A DNA stretch of 17,873 nucleotides, taken from positions 1-17,873 of the forward strand of contig JAFDFV010000024.1 in assembly GCA_019309665.1 (NCBI GenBank). Reading direction: 5' to 3'. Shown here one piece after another: positions 1-6,074 of the stretch. A program made the position numbers and the translations under genes. The notes under the pieces were generated by a model. The model ran no database searches. It worked only from the letters and a program-made list of their open reading frames with translations, and was not told where the DNA came from. Position 1 is the first letter of the stretch. Every line of letters begins with the position of its first letter. The stretch comes from Deltaproteobacteria bacterium (GTDB lineage: Bacteria > Desulfobacterota > Desulfobacteria > Desulfobacterales > ETH-SRB1).

Positions 1-989
1 GAGACCTTTCTGCCGGAAGAAGTTCTTATAATCATTCCAATTTTTAAAAGATAAGGTTCAACAACGTCCACAAGTGTATCTGTCTCTTCCAAAAGTGTCG
101 CTGCAATTGCTTCAATTCCAACGGGCCCTCCGTTATAAAATTCAATTATTGTTTTCATATAACGACGGTCAAGATCGGTAAGCCCCTTATCATCGACCCC
201 CTCCAAATGCAGGGCTGCCTCCACGTTTTTTTTTGTAATTTTACCATCTGACCGGACTTGTGCATAATCTCTTACCCTTTTTAAAAGGCGATTAACGATT
301 CTCGGGGTTCCTCTTGAACGCTTTGAAAGCTCAACAGCGCCATCATTATCTATATGAACATTAAGCAAGCCGGCAGAACGTTTGGTGATTTTTACCAGAT
401 CGCTTAAGCCATAAAAATCAAAGCTCCTGAAAATACCGAACCGATCCCTGAGCGGCGCTGACAACAGCCCCACTCTTGTGGTTGCACCGACTACAGCAAA
501 CGGCTTCAGATGGTATCTGTGACTTCTGGCATGTATTCCTTTGTCAAAAACAAAATCAACGGCAAAATCCTCCATGGCCGGATAAAGGAATTCCTCTACA
601 ACTTTTGGCATCCTATGTATTTCATCTATAAACAGGATACTTTCATCCTCTAAATTAGTTAGAATGCCTATTAAGTCTCCGCCTTTTTCAAGCGCAGGTC
701 CAGATGTAACAGTCAGATTACTTCCCATCTCATTGGCAATAATATGCGCAAGTGTGGTTTTACCAAGGCCGGGTGGTCCATGGAAAAGCACATGGTCAAT
801 CGGTTCATTGCGCTCCATAGCCGCTTGAATTGCGATTTTGAGAGTTTCAATTACTTCGGCCTGTCCAATGTAATCATCCAAACGTTCAGGGCGTAAAGAT
901 TTAATCGCCGTTTCTTCATCAACGGGCAGGCTTGCTCCTGTAAGTATGCCCTGTTTATCTGAAGAATATTTCAGGATATCATCAGTCAT
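1..989 (-). CDS. ruvB: Holliday junction branch migration ATPase RuvB (3' end outside window)
   Basis: RuvB is the hexameric AAA+ motor that, with RuvA, drives branch migration of Holliday junctions during recombinational repair. Translating the minus strand from the ATG at 989 gives MTDDILKYSSDKQG, then the family hallmark SLRPERLDDYIGQ. Walker A GPPGLGKTT, Walker B DEIHR, the VGATTRVGLLSAPLRDRFG sensor and arginine-finger region, and the sensor-2 motif GTPRIVNRLLKRVRD follow, with the winged-helix C-terminal domain after them. The frame stays open to base 1, ending IRTSSGRKV, so about 10-15 C-terminal residues are missing compared with the usual 335-350. The start is the only usable one: an in-frame TGA lies 11 codons upstream with no other start codon between. 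No Shine-Dalgarno is visible. A TTGACA hexamer at 1018-1023 and TACAAA at 996-1001 lie directly upstream. ruvA and ruvC are not in the window. Identity is very secure. Confidence 0.97.
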   Translation of the reverse strand, partial: MTDDILKYSSDKQGILTGASLPVDEETAIKSLRPERLDDYIGQAEVIETLKIAIQAAMERNEPIDHVLFHGPPGLGKTTLAHIIANEMGSNLTVTSGPALEKGGDLIGILTNLEDESILFIDEIHRMPKVVEEFLYPAMEDFAVDFVFDKGIHARSHRYHLKPFAVVGATTRVGLLSAPLRDRFGIFRSFDFYGLSDLVKITKRSAGLLNVHIDNDGAVELSKRSRGTPRIVNRLLKRVRDYAQVRSDGKITKKNVEAALHLEGVDDKGLTDLDRRYMKTIIEFYNGGPVGIEAIAATLLEETDTLVDVVEPYLLKIGMIIRTSSGRKV

Positions 990-995
990 AGACTT

Positions 996-1023
996 TTTGT
1001 ACCACGATATACTTCTTTGTCAA
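996..1023 (-). promoter_or_regulatory. Possible sigma70-type promoter of ruvB
   Basis: On the minus strand a consensus -35 (TTGACA, 1018-1023) is followed after 16 bases by TACAAA (996-1001). Transcription would begin about at the ATG (989), giving a leaderless or nearly leaderless mRNA. This fits the absence of a Shine-Dalgarno. The -35 is perfect but the -10 is weak, and A/T-rich DNA gives chance matches, so this is tentative. Confidence 0.35.
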
Positions 1024-1085
1024 ATCATTAAAATTAAACCTAAATTGCGCAATTGTTAAGGTTACCGCAGATTCAAGGCGAGCCC

Positions 1086-1138
1086 TAATTGCCCGCTGCC
1101 TCTGGTTAATCTCATATTTGAGTTTTCAAATTTCTGAT
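1086..1138 (-). repeat. 53-bp interspersed repeat, copy A
   Basis: These 53 bases are identical to 3469-3521 and in the same orientation. The sequence starts taattgcccgctgcctctgg and ends with the small palindrome-bearing stretch tttgagttttcaaatttctgat. Read on the minus strand it aligns with gaps to 13395-13452, sharing atcagaaatt, aactcaaa, gttaac-like, agagg and gcgggca blocks. Its tttgaaaactcaaa core also recurs near 3181. It is non-coding, and its function is unknown. Confidence 0.85.
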
Positions 1139-1328
1139 GATACAAGACTCGTCTTTTTTTATCTTTAGCCGAACTTATTGAGAAGTTACGGGAATATTTG
1201 ATAACTCATTGAATTTGCATCTGTTTTTATGATATTTTTATTTCCGGCTCAAGTTGAAACGCTCACTTTAGGTTAAAAATACTTGTTTATTAATATAATT
1301 CATGATAGTAGAAATTTTTATTTAATTC

Positions 1329-1367
1329 TTGAAAAGGTTTTATAGTACTATATTTTAAGAATATACT
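1329..1367 (+). promoter_or_regulatory. Putative promoter with embedded 12-bp palindrome upstream of exported protein
   Basis: TTGAAA (1329-1334) and TATTTT (1351-1356) are spaced by 16 bases; TATACT at 1362-1367 is an alternative -10. A perfect 12-bp palindrome, TATAGTACTATA (1341-1352), fills the spacer and touches the -10. It could be an operator, or simply A/T-rich chance. Confidence 0.3.
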
Positions 1368-1398
1368 GTGAATCAAAGTTCAAAAGGAGGAGAAACAC

Positions 1399-1878
1399 AT
1401 GGCTGATAGCAACAAAGGCTCTATAATAACAGGGACGATTTTTATTATAGTAATTGCATTCTTTATGCAGGTAATGTTTGTTTATGCGCAAAACAGTGAC
1501 ACGCCCAATAAGGCTGCTACCGAATTTACCAGGGCATATTTTGGGCTCGATAGCTCAATGGCTGATCGGCTCTGTCAAGAAAGCTTGATAGTTGACGGTG
1601 TTAATGTTGTTGATAGCTATATTTATTGTGTTACTAGTAAAGCCAAAACTGAAGGGTTCAGACCATTTTTTGTTAAGAACTACCTTTATCATGTTCAAAC
1701 CAATACTATCAGTAAAGATGAAAACAAAGCGCAAATCAAATTAACCTGTGAAATAAAACACCCATTACGCACATTCTTTACCAAGGAATCCAGCCGGAAA
1801 ATTGATGAGACATTTAATCTAATTAAGGAAGATGGCAAATGGAAAGTGTGTGGGGATGTTTTCTCACTTTGCGGCTAA
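1399..1878 (+). CDS. Small exported or membrane-anchored protein of unknown function
   Basis: I do not recognise this 159-aa protein. The ATG is preceded by a very strong ribosome binding site, AGGAGG at 1384-1389, so the start is secure. Residues about 9-30 (IITGTIFIIVIAFFMQVMFVYA) form one hydrophobic segment ending in VYAQ. This is either a signal peptide cleaved after YA-Q or a single N-terminal anchor, placing the rest in the periplasm. The remaining ~128 residues are polar with five cysteines, including a C-terminal KVCGDVFSLCG, so disulfides are possible. The pattern of an N-terminal helix (NKAATEFTRAYF), then strands, ending in DGKWKVCGD resembles small NTF2-like or DUF4878-type lipoprotein domains, but that is only an impression of fold. 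It is alone on its strand between ruvB and a convergent pair. Confidence 0.8.
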   Translation: MADSNKGSIITGTIFIIVIAFFMQVMFVYAQNSDTPNKAATEFTRAYFGLDSSMADRLCQESLIVDGVNVVDSYIYCVTSKAKTEGFRPFFVKNYLYHVQTNTISKDENKAQIKLTCEIKHPLRTFFTKESSRKIDETFNLIKEDGKWKVCGDVFSLCG

Positions 1879-1896
1879 TTTTTAAATCAATAAAAT

Positions 1897-1953
1897 TTTC
1901 AAGGGTTTTTGTGTGAAACTTACTAAATTCCCGCTCAGCAAAAACCCTTGAAA
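1897..1953 (-). terminator. Stem-loop between convergent genes, probable terminator
   Basis: The arms at 1897-1911 (tttcaagggtttttg) and 1939-1953 are a perfect 15-bp inverted repeat with a 27-base loop. It lies 18 bp past the stop at 1878 and 16 bp past the convergent stop at 1970. Read on the minus strand, the stem is followed by TTTTATTGATTT, a short U-rich tail. It is therefore best read as the terminator of the minus-strand pair. It may also stop plus-strand transcripts, with less support. Confidence 0.6.
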
Positions 1954-1969
1954 TTGTTGTCGTTTAAAG

Positions 1970-2320
1970 CTATTTATTATGCCCCTCCTTTCGCAACAGT
2001 TCCCGATACCAGCATGAAAATTCATACATTCCCCAATATTTATCATCATCATTAATAATTCCAAAACAAATTTCAACAACCCCCTTTCCAAATGCATTGC
2101 TGTATGTTTCCTGATCTTTCGACTGCAAGAACTCGCTTATCAGCATTTGAGAAGTTCTTTTTGATTTATCTTTCCTGATATCTATGGGATCTTTTGGTTC
2201 CTGGAAAGGATTCCATTCATCAAATCCCTTTTTCAGGATATGTTTCTGATTTCGTGAAGACATGCTATCGAAGATAGCTTTTTTTCTTTTTTCTTCCTCT
2301 TCGGGCGATATTTTAGCCAT
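1970..2320 (-). CDS. 116-aa hypothetical protein, overlapping the YkgJ-like gene
   Basis: I do not recognise a family. The start at 2320 (MAKISPEEEEKRKKAIF) is chosen because AAGGAG stands 5-10 bases upstream and because it overlaps the stop of the preceding gene by 8 bases (ATGGCTAA). That arrangement is typical of translational coupling. A longer in-frame reading to 2389 exists but has no ribosome binding site and lies inside the upstream gene. The product is soluble, with no signal or membrane segment. It begins with a charged helical stretch and continues with a basic middle (PIDIRKDKSKRTSQML). The C-terminal half is rich in aromatics (GIINDDDKYWGMYEFSCWYREL). The tight pairing suggests it works with the cysteine-cluster protein. 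Confidence 0.78.
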   Translation of the reverse strand: MAKISPEEEEKRKKAIFDSMSSRNQKHILKKGFDEWNPFQEPKDPIDIRKDKSKRTSQMLISEFLQSKDQETYSNAFGKGVVEICFGIINDDDKYWGMYEFSCWYRELLRKEGHNK

Positions 2321-3011
2321 TTCCATCTCCTTCCTGTTCATTTTTAGTGTTGTCTCTATTAATATCGCCAATCCCCAGATACTCATCATCGTATATAGTA
2401 AGAAGAGCCATGGATAAAGGAACTATAACATCTGCCAGTTTTATATGCTTAGATTTAATCTCTCTAACCAATTCAACGGATATTTCGTAAAGCTTGTTGT
2501 GTATTTTTTCCAGCTTAACCGTTGGATACTGTTGGCCCTTAGCAAAAGCCGACAGACCGCAGGTATGGCCGGCTCCGCCTATAGATAATGGTATTCCATA
2601 AAGCCTGCAAGTCATTGGCCTGTATTCATAAAGGTCACACATATCATCATCATTAAGAAGAGGGCACCTTACACGCTCCTCCGCCATTTTAGACAATAGC
2701 TCATTCTCATCTTTTCCTGACTCAAGGTCTTTATATGCTTTTCTTTTAAGCCTATGTATTGTTCGGTCTGCTATGTTTGATTTCTCAATAATACGTTCCC
2801 TTTCGCTTCCCTTAAACTTTTTATTGAATTTATCGTTTATATATAATGCCTCAATAAGATAGAGGTCAAATAGTGCGTTACAGCAATCCGAACACTTTGT
2901 TTTACATTTAACGCATTCAGGGTTCTCACTTTTTACACGCTCAAACACCTTGTCGGCCATTTCTAAAACCTCTTCGTATTGTTTAAAAAAAGGCGTAAAA
3001 TCTATATCCAT
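2313..3011 (-). CDS. YkgJ-type cysteine-cluster protein (putative Zn/Fe-chelating)
   Basis: This 232-aa protein carries the signature of the YkgJ/CxxCxxCC family (PF03692), thought to bind zinc or iron, biochemical role unknown. Near residues 33-44 is CVKCKTKCSDCC. Later come RCPLLNDDDMCDLYEYRPMTCRLYG (about 114-138), with the classic C-x-x-Y-x-x-RP-x-x-CR-x-x-G arrangement, and a further cysteine in GHTCGL. The remainder is helical and charged with no membrane segment, so it is probably cytoplasmic. The start at 3011 follows AAAGGAG with good spacing. It is the first gene of a two-gene unit: its stop overlaps the start of the 116-aa gene. Similar proteins are common in sulfate-reducing Deltaproteobacteria. 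The family call is firm; the function is not. Confidence 0.88.
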   Translation of the reverse strand: MDIDFTPFFKQYEEVLEMADKVFERVKSENPECVKCKTKCSDCCNALFDLYLIEALYINDKFNKKFKGSERERIIEKSNIADRTIHRLKRKAYKDLESGKDENELLSKMAEERVRCPLLNDDDMCDLYEYRPMTCRLYGIPLSIGGAGHTCGLSAFAKGQQYPTVKLEKIHNKLYEISVELVREIKSKHIKLADVIVPLSMALLTIYDDEYLGIGDINRDNTKNEQEGDGNG

Positions 3012-3103
3012 AACTGTCTCCTTTACAAATCGGCATTGATGCTGATTTAGCGTTGCGATTTTTTGTAGACAACGTAAACATCAGCACGACTTACTCAGAT
3101 TTT

Positions 3104-3144
3104 TTCTTCTATCCTTGTGAAATAAATTGTCTGAAAGCCTATAG
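3104..3144. repeat. Degenerate half-copy of the 106-bp element
   Basis: The sequence ...ccttgtgaaataaattgtc...gcctatag aligns without gaps, at roughly 85% identity, with the reverse complement of about 7997-8037, the left end of the element between yidD and yidC. The other terminal repeat was not found here, so this is a relic or solo end. Confidence 0.6.
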
Positions 3145-3174
3145 TTGGTTTTGATTAACTGGATTTATATCTTC

Positions 3175-3220
3175 AAAAATTTGAAAACTCAAAAGTAACT
3201 TGTTAACAATTAGAGATGGC
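3175..3220 (+). repeat. Member C of the 'aactcaaaagtaacttg' repeat family
   Basis: Bases 3184-3215 (32 nt) are identical to 13407-13438 over aaaactcaaaag...caattagag, and both are followed by a variable base and tggc. The upstream aaatttgaaaactcaaa also matches the reverse complement of the 53-bp repeats. It is non-coding and of unknown function. Confidence 0.75.
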
Positions 3221-3227
3221 AAACATA

Positions 3228-3401
3228 AGTGCCTAAAGTGAGCTAAAATATATTAAAGTGCCTAAAGTTAAGGAATGCTGCCATTTTATATATTTCTTAA
3301 AACATAAATACACGAGAGGGCAAACTCCTGTGGCTTTGGGTTATCAATTAGCACGCCGAAGGCGTACCATAACTTTAGGCATTTTAGGCACTTTAGGCAC
3401 T
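3228..3401. repeat. Inverted-repeat element with iterated tgcctaaag / ctttaggca ends
   Basis: Two direct units agtgcctaaagt (3228-3239 and 3257-3268) face three inverted units, (a/c)(c/t)tttaggca-like, at 3371-3401. They enclose about 100 bp. Just inside the right end is a GC-rich hairpin, acgcc-gaa-ggcgt (3353-3365). The architecture is MITE-like. No transposase is present. Confidence 0.65.
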
Positions 3402-3468
3402 TTTTACTCATCTATCCTATGGTACCGAATTCATTAGGCATAAAATGGAAATCCCTATACTATAAATT

Positions 3469-3521
3469 TAATTGCCCGCTGCCTCTGGTTAATCTCATAT
3501 TTGAGTTTTCAAATTTCTGAT
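3469..3521 (-). repeat. 53-bp interspersed repeat, copy B
   Basis: Identical over 53 bases, in the same orientation, to 1086-1138. The two copies bracket the block of three genes between ruvB and mnmE (2383 bp from copy start to copy start). Flanking bases differ at both ends, so 53 bp is the full match. Confidence 0.85.
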
Positions 3522-3580
3522 CTTGTATATCCTGTCAAATATTTTGCCCCTGTTGAACCGTTCGATATCTGCCGCATAAT

Positions 3581-3596
3581 TGTTTCACGTGAAACA
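3581..3596. promoter_or_regulatory. parS centromere site (ParB-binding palindrome)
   Basis: TGTTTCACGTGAAACA is a perfect 16-bp palindrome. It matches the chromosomal parS consensus bound by ParB/Spo0J family proteins, which nucleates the partition complex that moves replication origins. It starts one base below the mnmE stop codon (3597-3599). parS sites cluster near oriC, and mnmE commonly lies upstream of mnmG-rsmG-parA-parB. No parA or parB is in the window. Only one copy was found by eye. A 16-bp exact match in 18 kb is very unlikely by chance. Confidence 0.88.
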
Positions 3597-5012
3597 CTAT
3601 TTTCCAATACAAAATCTGTTGAAGATTTGATCTATAACGTCTTTATTAGCTGCCCCCCCCGTTATTTCGCCAAGCAAATCAACCGCTTCCTTCACATCAA
3701 TGGCAATCAGCTCAAGAGGTAATCCACAATTAAGCCCATCAACGACTGAACAAAGCGAGACCAGGCATCGATCAAGTATCAGCTTGTGTCTCAAGTTTGG
3801 AATTATCGCAGTCTGGTGGTCAAAGTTGTTTTCTCTAAACGAAATTTTTACAATTAGATCCTTAAGCTCGTCAAGACCCCTATTATAAAGAGCTGAAATT
3901 TCTACTCTGGGTATTTTTCTCCAGTTGTCCGGCGTATTGACCTCACGCCTGCCTGAAAACAGATCCGACTTGTTTATTACAAGAATAGAATGCCTTGTAT
4001 TGATCATTTTGAAAATTTCATGGTCATCATGAGTTAAAATAGAACCACCATCAATGATAAACAAAATCAGATCCGAGCAATCAATATAATCTTTAGCTTT
4101 ATTCATTCCTATGACTTCAACAGGGTCATCCGTATCGTGAAGCCCGGCAGTATCGGCTATAATAACGGGCATACCGCTCAAGCTAAAGGTCTCCTCAATC
4201 AAATCTCTTGTCGTGCCGGGCACGGCAGTAACAATCGAGCGCTCTTTTTTTATCAAACAATTCATAAGGCTCGATTTGCCGACATTCGGCTTTCCAACAA
4301 TAACCAATTTTATCCCGTCCCTAAGAATATGGCCATTGTCATATTGCCAGATAAGTTCTTTTATCGTATTGATGATATTATTTTGGATAACATCGGTTAT
4401 TCTTTCGACATTAATAATTTCTTCAACATCTTCCGGGAAATCTATGGCTGCGTTTATTTCTGCAAGAAAATTAAAAAGATAATCACTAATTCTCTCTATA
4501 CATAGTTGCATCTCCCCCTTTATCAGGGTGGCGGCAATTTCTAAGGATTTATTTGTCCTCGCATTTATTATATCTATAACCGCCTCTGCCTGTGTCAAAT
4601 CTATGCGACCATTGATATAAGCCCTTTTTGTAAATTCGCCGGGACCCGCAATTGCAGCACCATATTTTAATACTAAATCCAAAATAAACCTAAGGACAAC
4701 CGGGCCCGAATGGGCCTGGATTTCTACAACATCCTCTCTGGTATATGAATGGGGAGCAAGCATAACTGCAAGTAGAACTTCATCAACAACTCGCCTGTTT
4801 TCAGGATCAACGATATAACCATGATAAAGGTGGTGCGATGTAAAAGAAAAAATATCGGCGGAATCCTTATCTTCCGGGTTGGATATCGAAGAATGTGATC
4901 TTCGAAAGATATGCGAAGCTATTGGTAAAGCGTTTTGACCGGAAATTTTTATAATACCAATGCCGCCGGCACCGGTCGGCGTTGCTACTGCGGCGATAGT
5001 CGAATCGTTCAT
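3597..5012 (-). CDS. mnmE: tRNA uridine-5-carboxymethylaminomethyl modification GTPase MnmE
   Basis: MnmE (TrmE), together with MnmG, installs the (carboxymethyl)aminomethyl group on the wobble U34 of certain tRNAs, using GTP hydrolysis. The 471-aa protein is full length. An N-terminal tetrahydrofolate-binding domain begins TIAAVATPTGAGGIGIIKISG and includes PGEFTKRAYINGRIDLTQAEAV. The embedded G domain has G1 GKPNVGKS (240-247), G2 GTTRD (266-270), G3 DTAG (287-290) and G4 NKSD (347-350). The C-terminus is the invariant FCIGK with its catalytic-site cysteine. An 8-base G homopolymer (C8 on the plus strand, 3653-3660) encodes part of ITGGAAN near the end. It is the last gene of the rpmH-to-mnmE series, 267 bp after jag, so it may have its own promoter. 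The ribosome binding site is weak. Confidence 0.97.
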   Translation of the reverse strand: MNDSTIAAVATPTGAGGIGIIKISGQNALPIASHIFRRSHSSISNPEDKDSADIFSFTSHHLYHGYIVDPENRRVVDEVLLAVMLAPHSYTREDVVEIQAHSGPVVLRFILDLVLKYGAAIAGPGEFTKRAYINGRIDLTQAEAVIDIINARTNKSLEIAATLIKGEMQLCIERISDYLFNFLAEINAAIDFPEDVEEIINVERITDVIQNNIINTIKELIWQYDNGHILRDGIKLVIVGKPNVGKSSLMNCLIKKERSIVTAVPGTTRDLIEETFSLSGMPVIIADTAGLHDTDDPVEVIGMNKAKDYIDCSDLILFIIDGGSILTHDDHEIFKMINTRHSILVINKSDLFSGRREVNTPDNWRKIPRVEISALYNRGLDELKDLIVKISFRENNFDHQTAIIPNLRHKLILDRCLVSLCSVVDGLNCGLPLELIAIDVKEAVDLLGEITGGAANKDVIDQIFNRFCIGK

Positions 5013-5068
5013 ATTATAAACTGTAATATTTCCAAGTCCCTTATACCTCGAAAGGACATAACTTGATA

Positions 5069-5128
5069 GTAGGGCGACCCTTGTGGTCGCCCTAATCGAA
5101 ACAGGGCGACCACAAGGGTCGCCCCTAC
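5069..5128. repeat. Near-perfect 25-bp inverted repeat (REP-like hairpin) between jag and mnmE
   Basis: The arms at 5069-5093 and 5103-5128 pair except for one bulged C, around a 9-base loop. Each arm is itself palindromic (gggcgacc-cttgt-ggtcgccc), so alternative cloverleaf folds are possible. The gtaggggcgacccttgtgg motif is a dispersed repeat type found in many genomes. No T-run follows on either strand, so it is not a standard intrinsic terminator. It may stabilise or attenuate the jag-mnmE transcript. Confidence 0.8.
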
Positions 5129-5279
5129 GAAAAAAACAATATAATTACAACCTGAAAGTTCGCACCGAAGGTTCGCTAATTTATGATTTTTCGCCGGCCA
5201 TGAACATCAATAGCTTGCTTTTGATGCTTATTGCTCACCGAAAAACCCCAATTTATAACCTTCCGAGGTATACAATTAC

Positions 5280-6059
5280 CTATGTTTTTCTTTTTGCATT
5301 ATATTTCTTCCTGGGAAATATCAACAATTTCTTTAAAAAACCATCTCCCACGCTCAGCGTTCTGATGCCGCCGTCATCCCTTAAAGCAAGATGAACTATT
5401 CTTCTGTCTTGAGCATTCATTTGTCCTATTGTAATGGGCTTCCCGCTACGTTTCGCTTTTTCGGCAAGCCTGCCGGCAAGGCTCTTCAGGTTATTTTGTT
5501 TTTTCTCCAAATAACCTTCAATATCTATCTGAATACGAATTCTCTGTTCGCTGTGTTTGTTGACAATTTTTTCAACGAGATATTGCATGGCCTCAAGAGT
5601 CTGTCCTTGCTTGCCAATGAGAATCGCCACATTACCGCCTTTTATATAAAATAAAATTTGGTCTGATTTTTTTTCAAACGATATTTCTGCGTCAACAGTT
5701 ATTAGATCAATTATTTGCTGAAGGACATTTTTACCCAAATTTATAGACTCATCCGATATAGAAGTGATTGCCTTATCATCAAGGTGCGCTTGTTCTGTTG
5801 AATGTTCAACTTCGGTGACATGTTTCTTTGATTTATTATTATGTTCTAGATCCTTTTTATCGGTATTATCTTCAGGTGTTAAATCAGGCACTGTAACACG
5901 AATTTTTGCCTTCTTAATACCAACGAGGCCAAAAATACCGGTAGCTCCATAGGAAATAACATCGTACTTAAGTTTTTCTTTTGGGATTTTTAATTCTTCA
6001 CAAGCTTTTTGGGATGCCTTTTCAACATCCTTGCCTTCAAATTCCAAACGAGGCGACAT
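5280..6059 (-). CDS. khpB: RNA-binding protein KhpB/Jag (Jag_N-KH-R3H)
   Basis: The 259-aa protein has three recognisable parts. The Jag N-terminal domain is MSPRLEFEGKDVEKASQKAC through GATGIFGLVGIKKAKIRV (1-55). A charged low-complexity linker rich in D, K, E and H follows (about 60-105). A KH-II domain with ILIGKQGQTLEAMQYLVEK comes next, and then an R3H domain (PITIGQMNAQDRRIVHLAL, ending LSVGDGFLKKLLIFPRKK). Family members bind RNA, pair with KhpA in Gram-positives, and influence cell-envelope and sporulation gene expression. The start follows GGAGG at good spacing. It sits 15 bp downstream of yidC, the usual neighbour (spoIIIJ-jag order), so the two are almost certainly cotranscribed. 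Confidence 0.94.
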   Translation of the reverse strand: MSPRLEFEGKDVEKASQKACEELKIPKEKLKYDVISYGATGIFGLVGIKKAKIRVTVPDLTPEDNTDKKDLEHNNKSKKHVTEVEHSTEQAHLDDKAITSISDESINLGKNVLQQIIDLITVDAEISFEKKSDQILFYIKGGNVAILIGKQGQTLEAMQYLVEKIVNKHSEQRIRIQIDIEGYLEKKQNNLKSLAGRLAEKAKRSGKPITIGQMNAQDRRIVHLALRDDGGIRTLSVGDGFLKKLLIFPRKKYNAKRKT

Positions 6060-6074
6060 GAATTACCTCCATAA

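Larger units (their letters stand above)
990..1398. other. Intergenic region between divergent ruvB and exported protein gene
   Basis: This 409-bp gap contains the possible ruvB promoter, one copy of a 53-bp repeat (1086-1138), and a promoter-like region before the gene at 1399. A degenerate inverted pair, aaacctaaattgcgc near 1036 and gcgctc/cactttaggtt-like sequence near 1258-1275, vaguely resembles the end of the repeat at 9046-9128. That resemblance is weak. No open frame of substance and no tRNA were seen. Confidence 0.6.
3012..3596. other. Repeat-rich intergenic region between mnmE and the YkgJ-like gene
   Basis: This 585-bp gap has no credible gene. From left to right it contains a degenerate half-copy of the 106-bp element (3104-3144), a member of the aactcaaaag repeat family (3175-3220), an inverted-repeat element built from tgcctaaag units (3228-3401), the second 53-bp repeat (3469-3521) and parS (3581-3596). 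The promoter for the YkgJ-like gene presumably lies in the first ~100 bp but I could not pick one. Confidence 0.7.

Noticed and set aside
3228..3401. CRISPR-like array from the repeated tgcctaaag units
   Set aside because: Units are about 10 bp, in both orientations, unevenly spaced and without cas genes; an inverted-repeat element explains them better.
5069..5128. Rho-independent terminator between jag and mnmE
   Set aside because: The stem is strong but neither strand has a T-run after it.
5083..5394. 103-aa plus-strand open frame before jag
   Set aside because: Starts inside the 25-bp inverted repeat and ends antisense to the R3H domain of jag; no coding signs.
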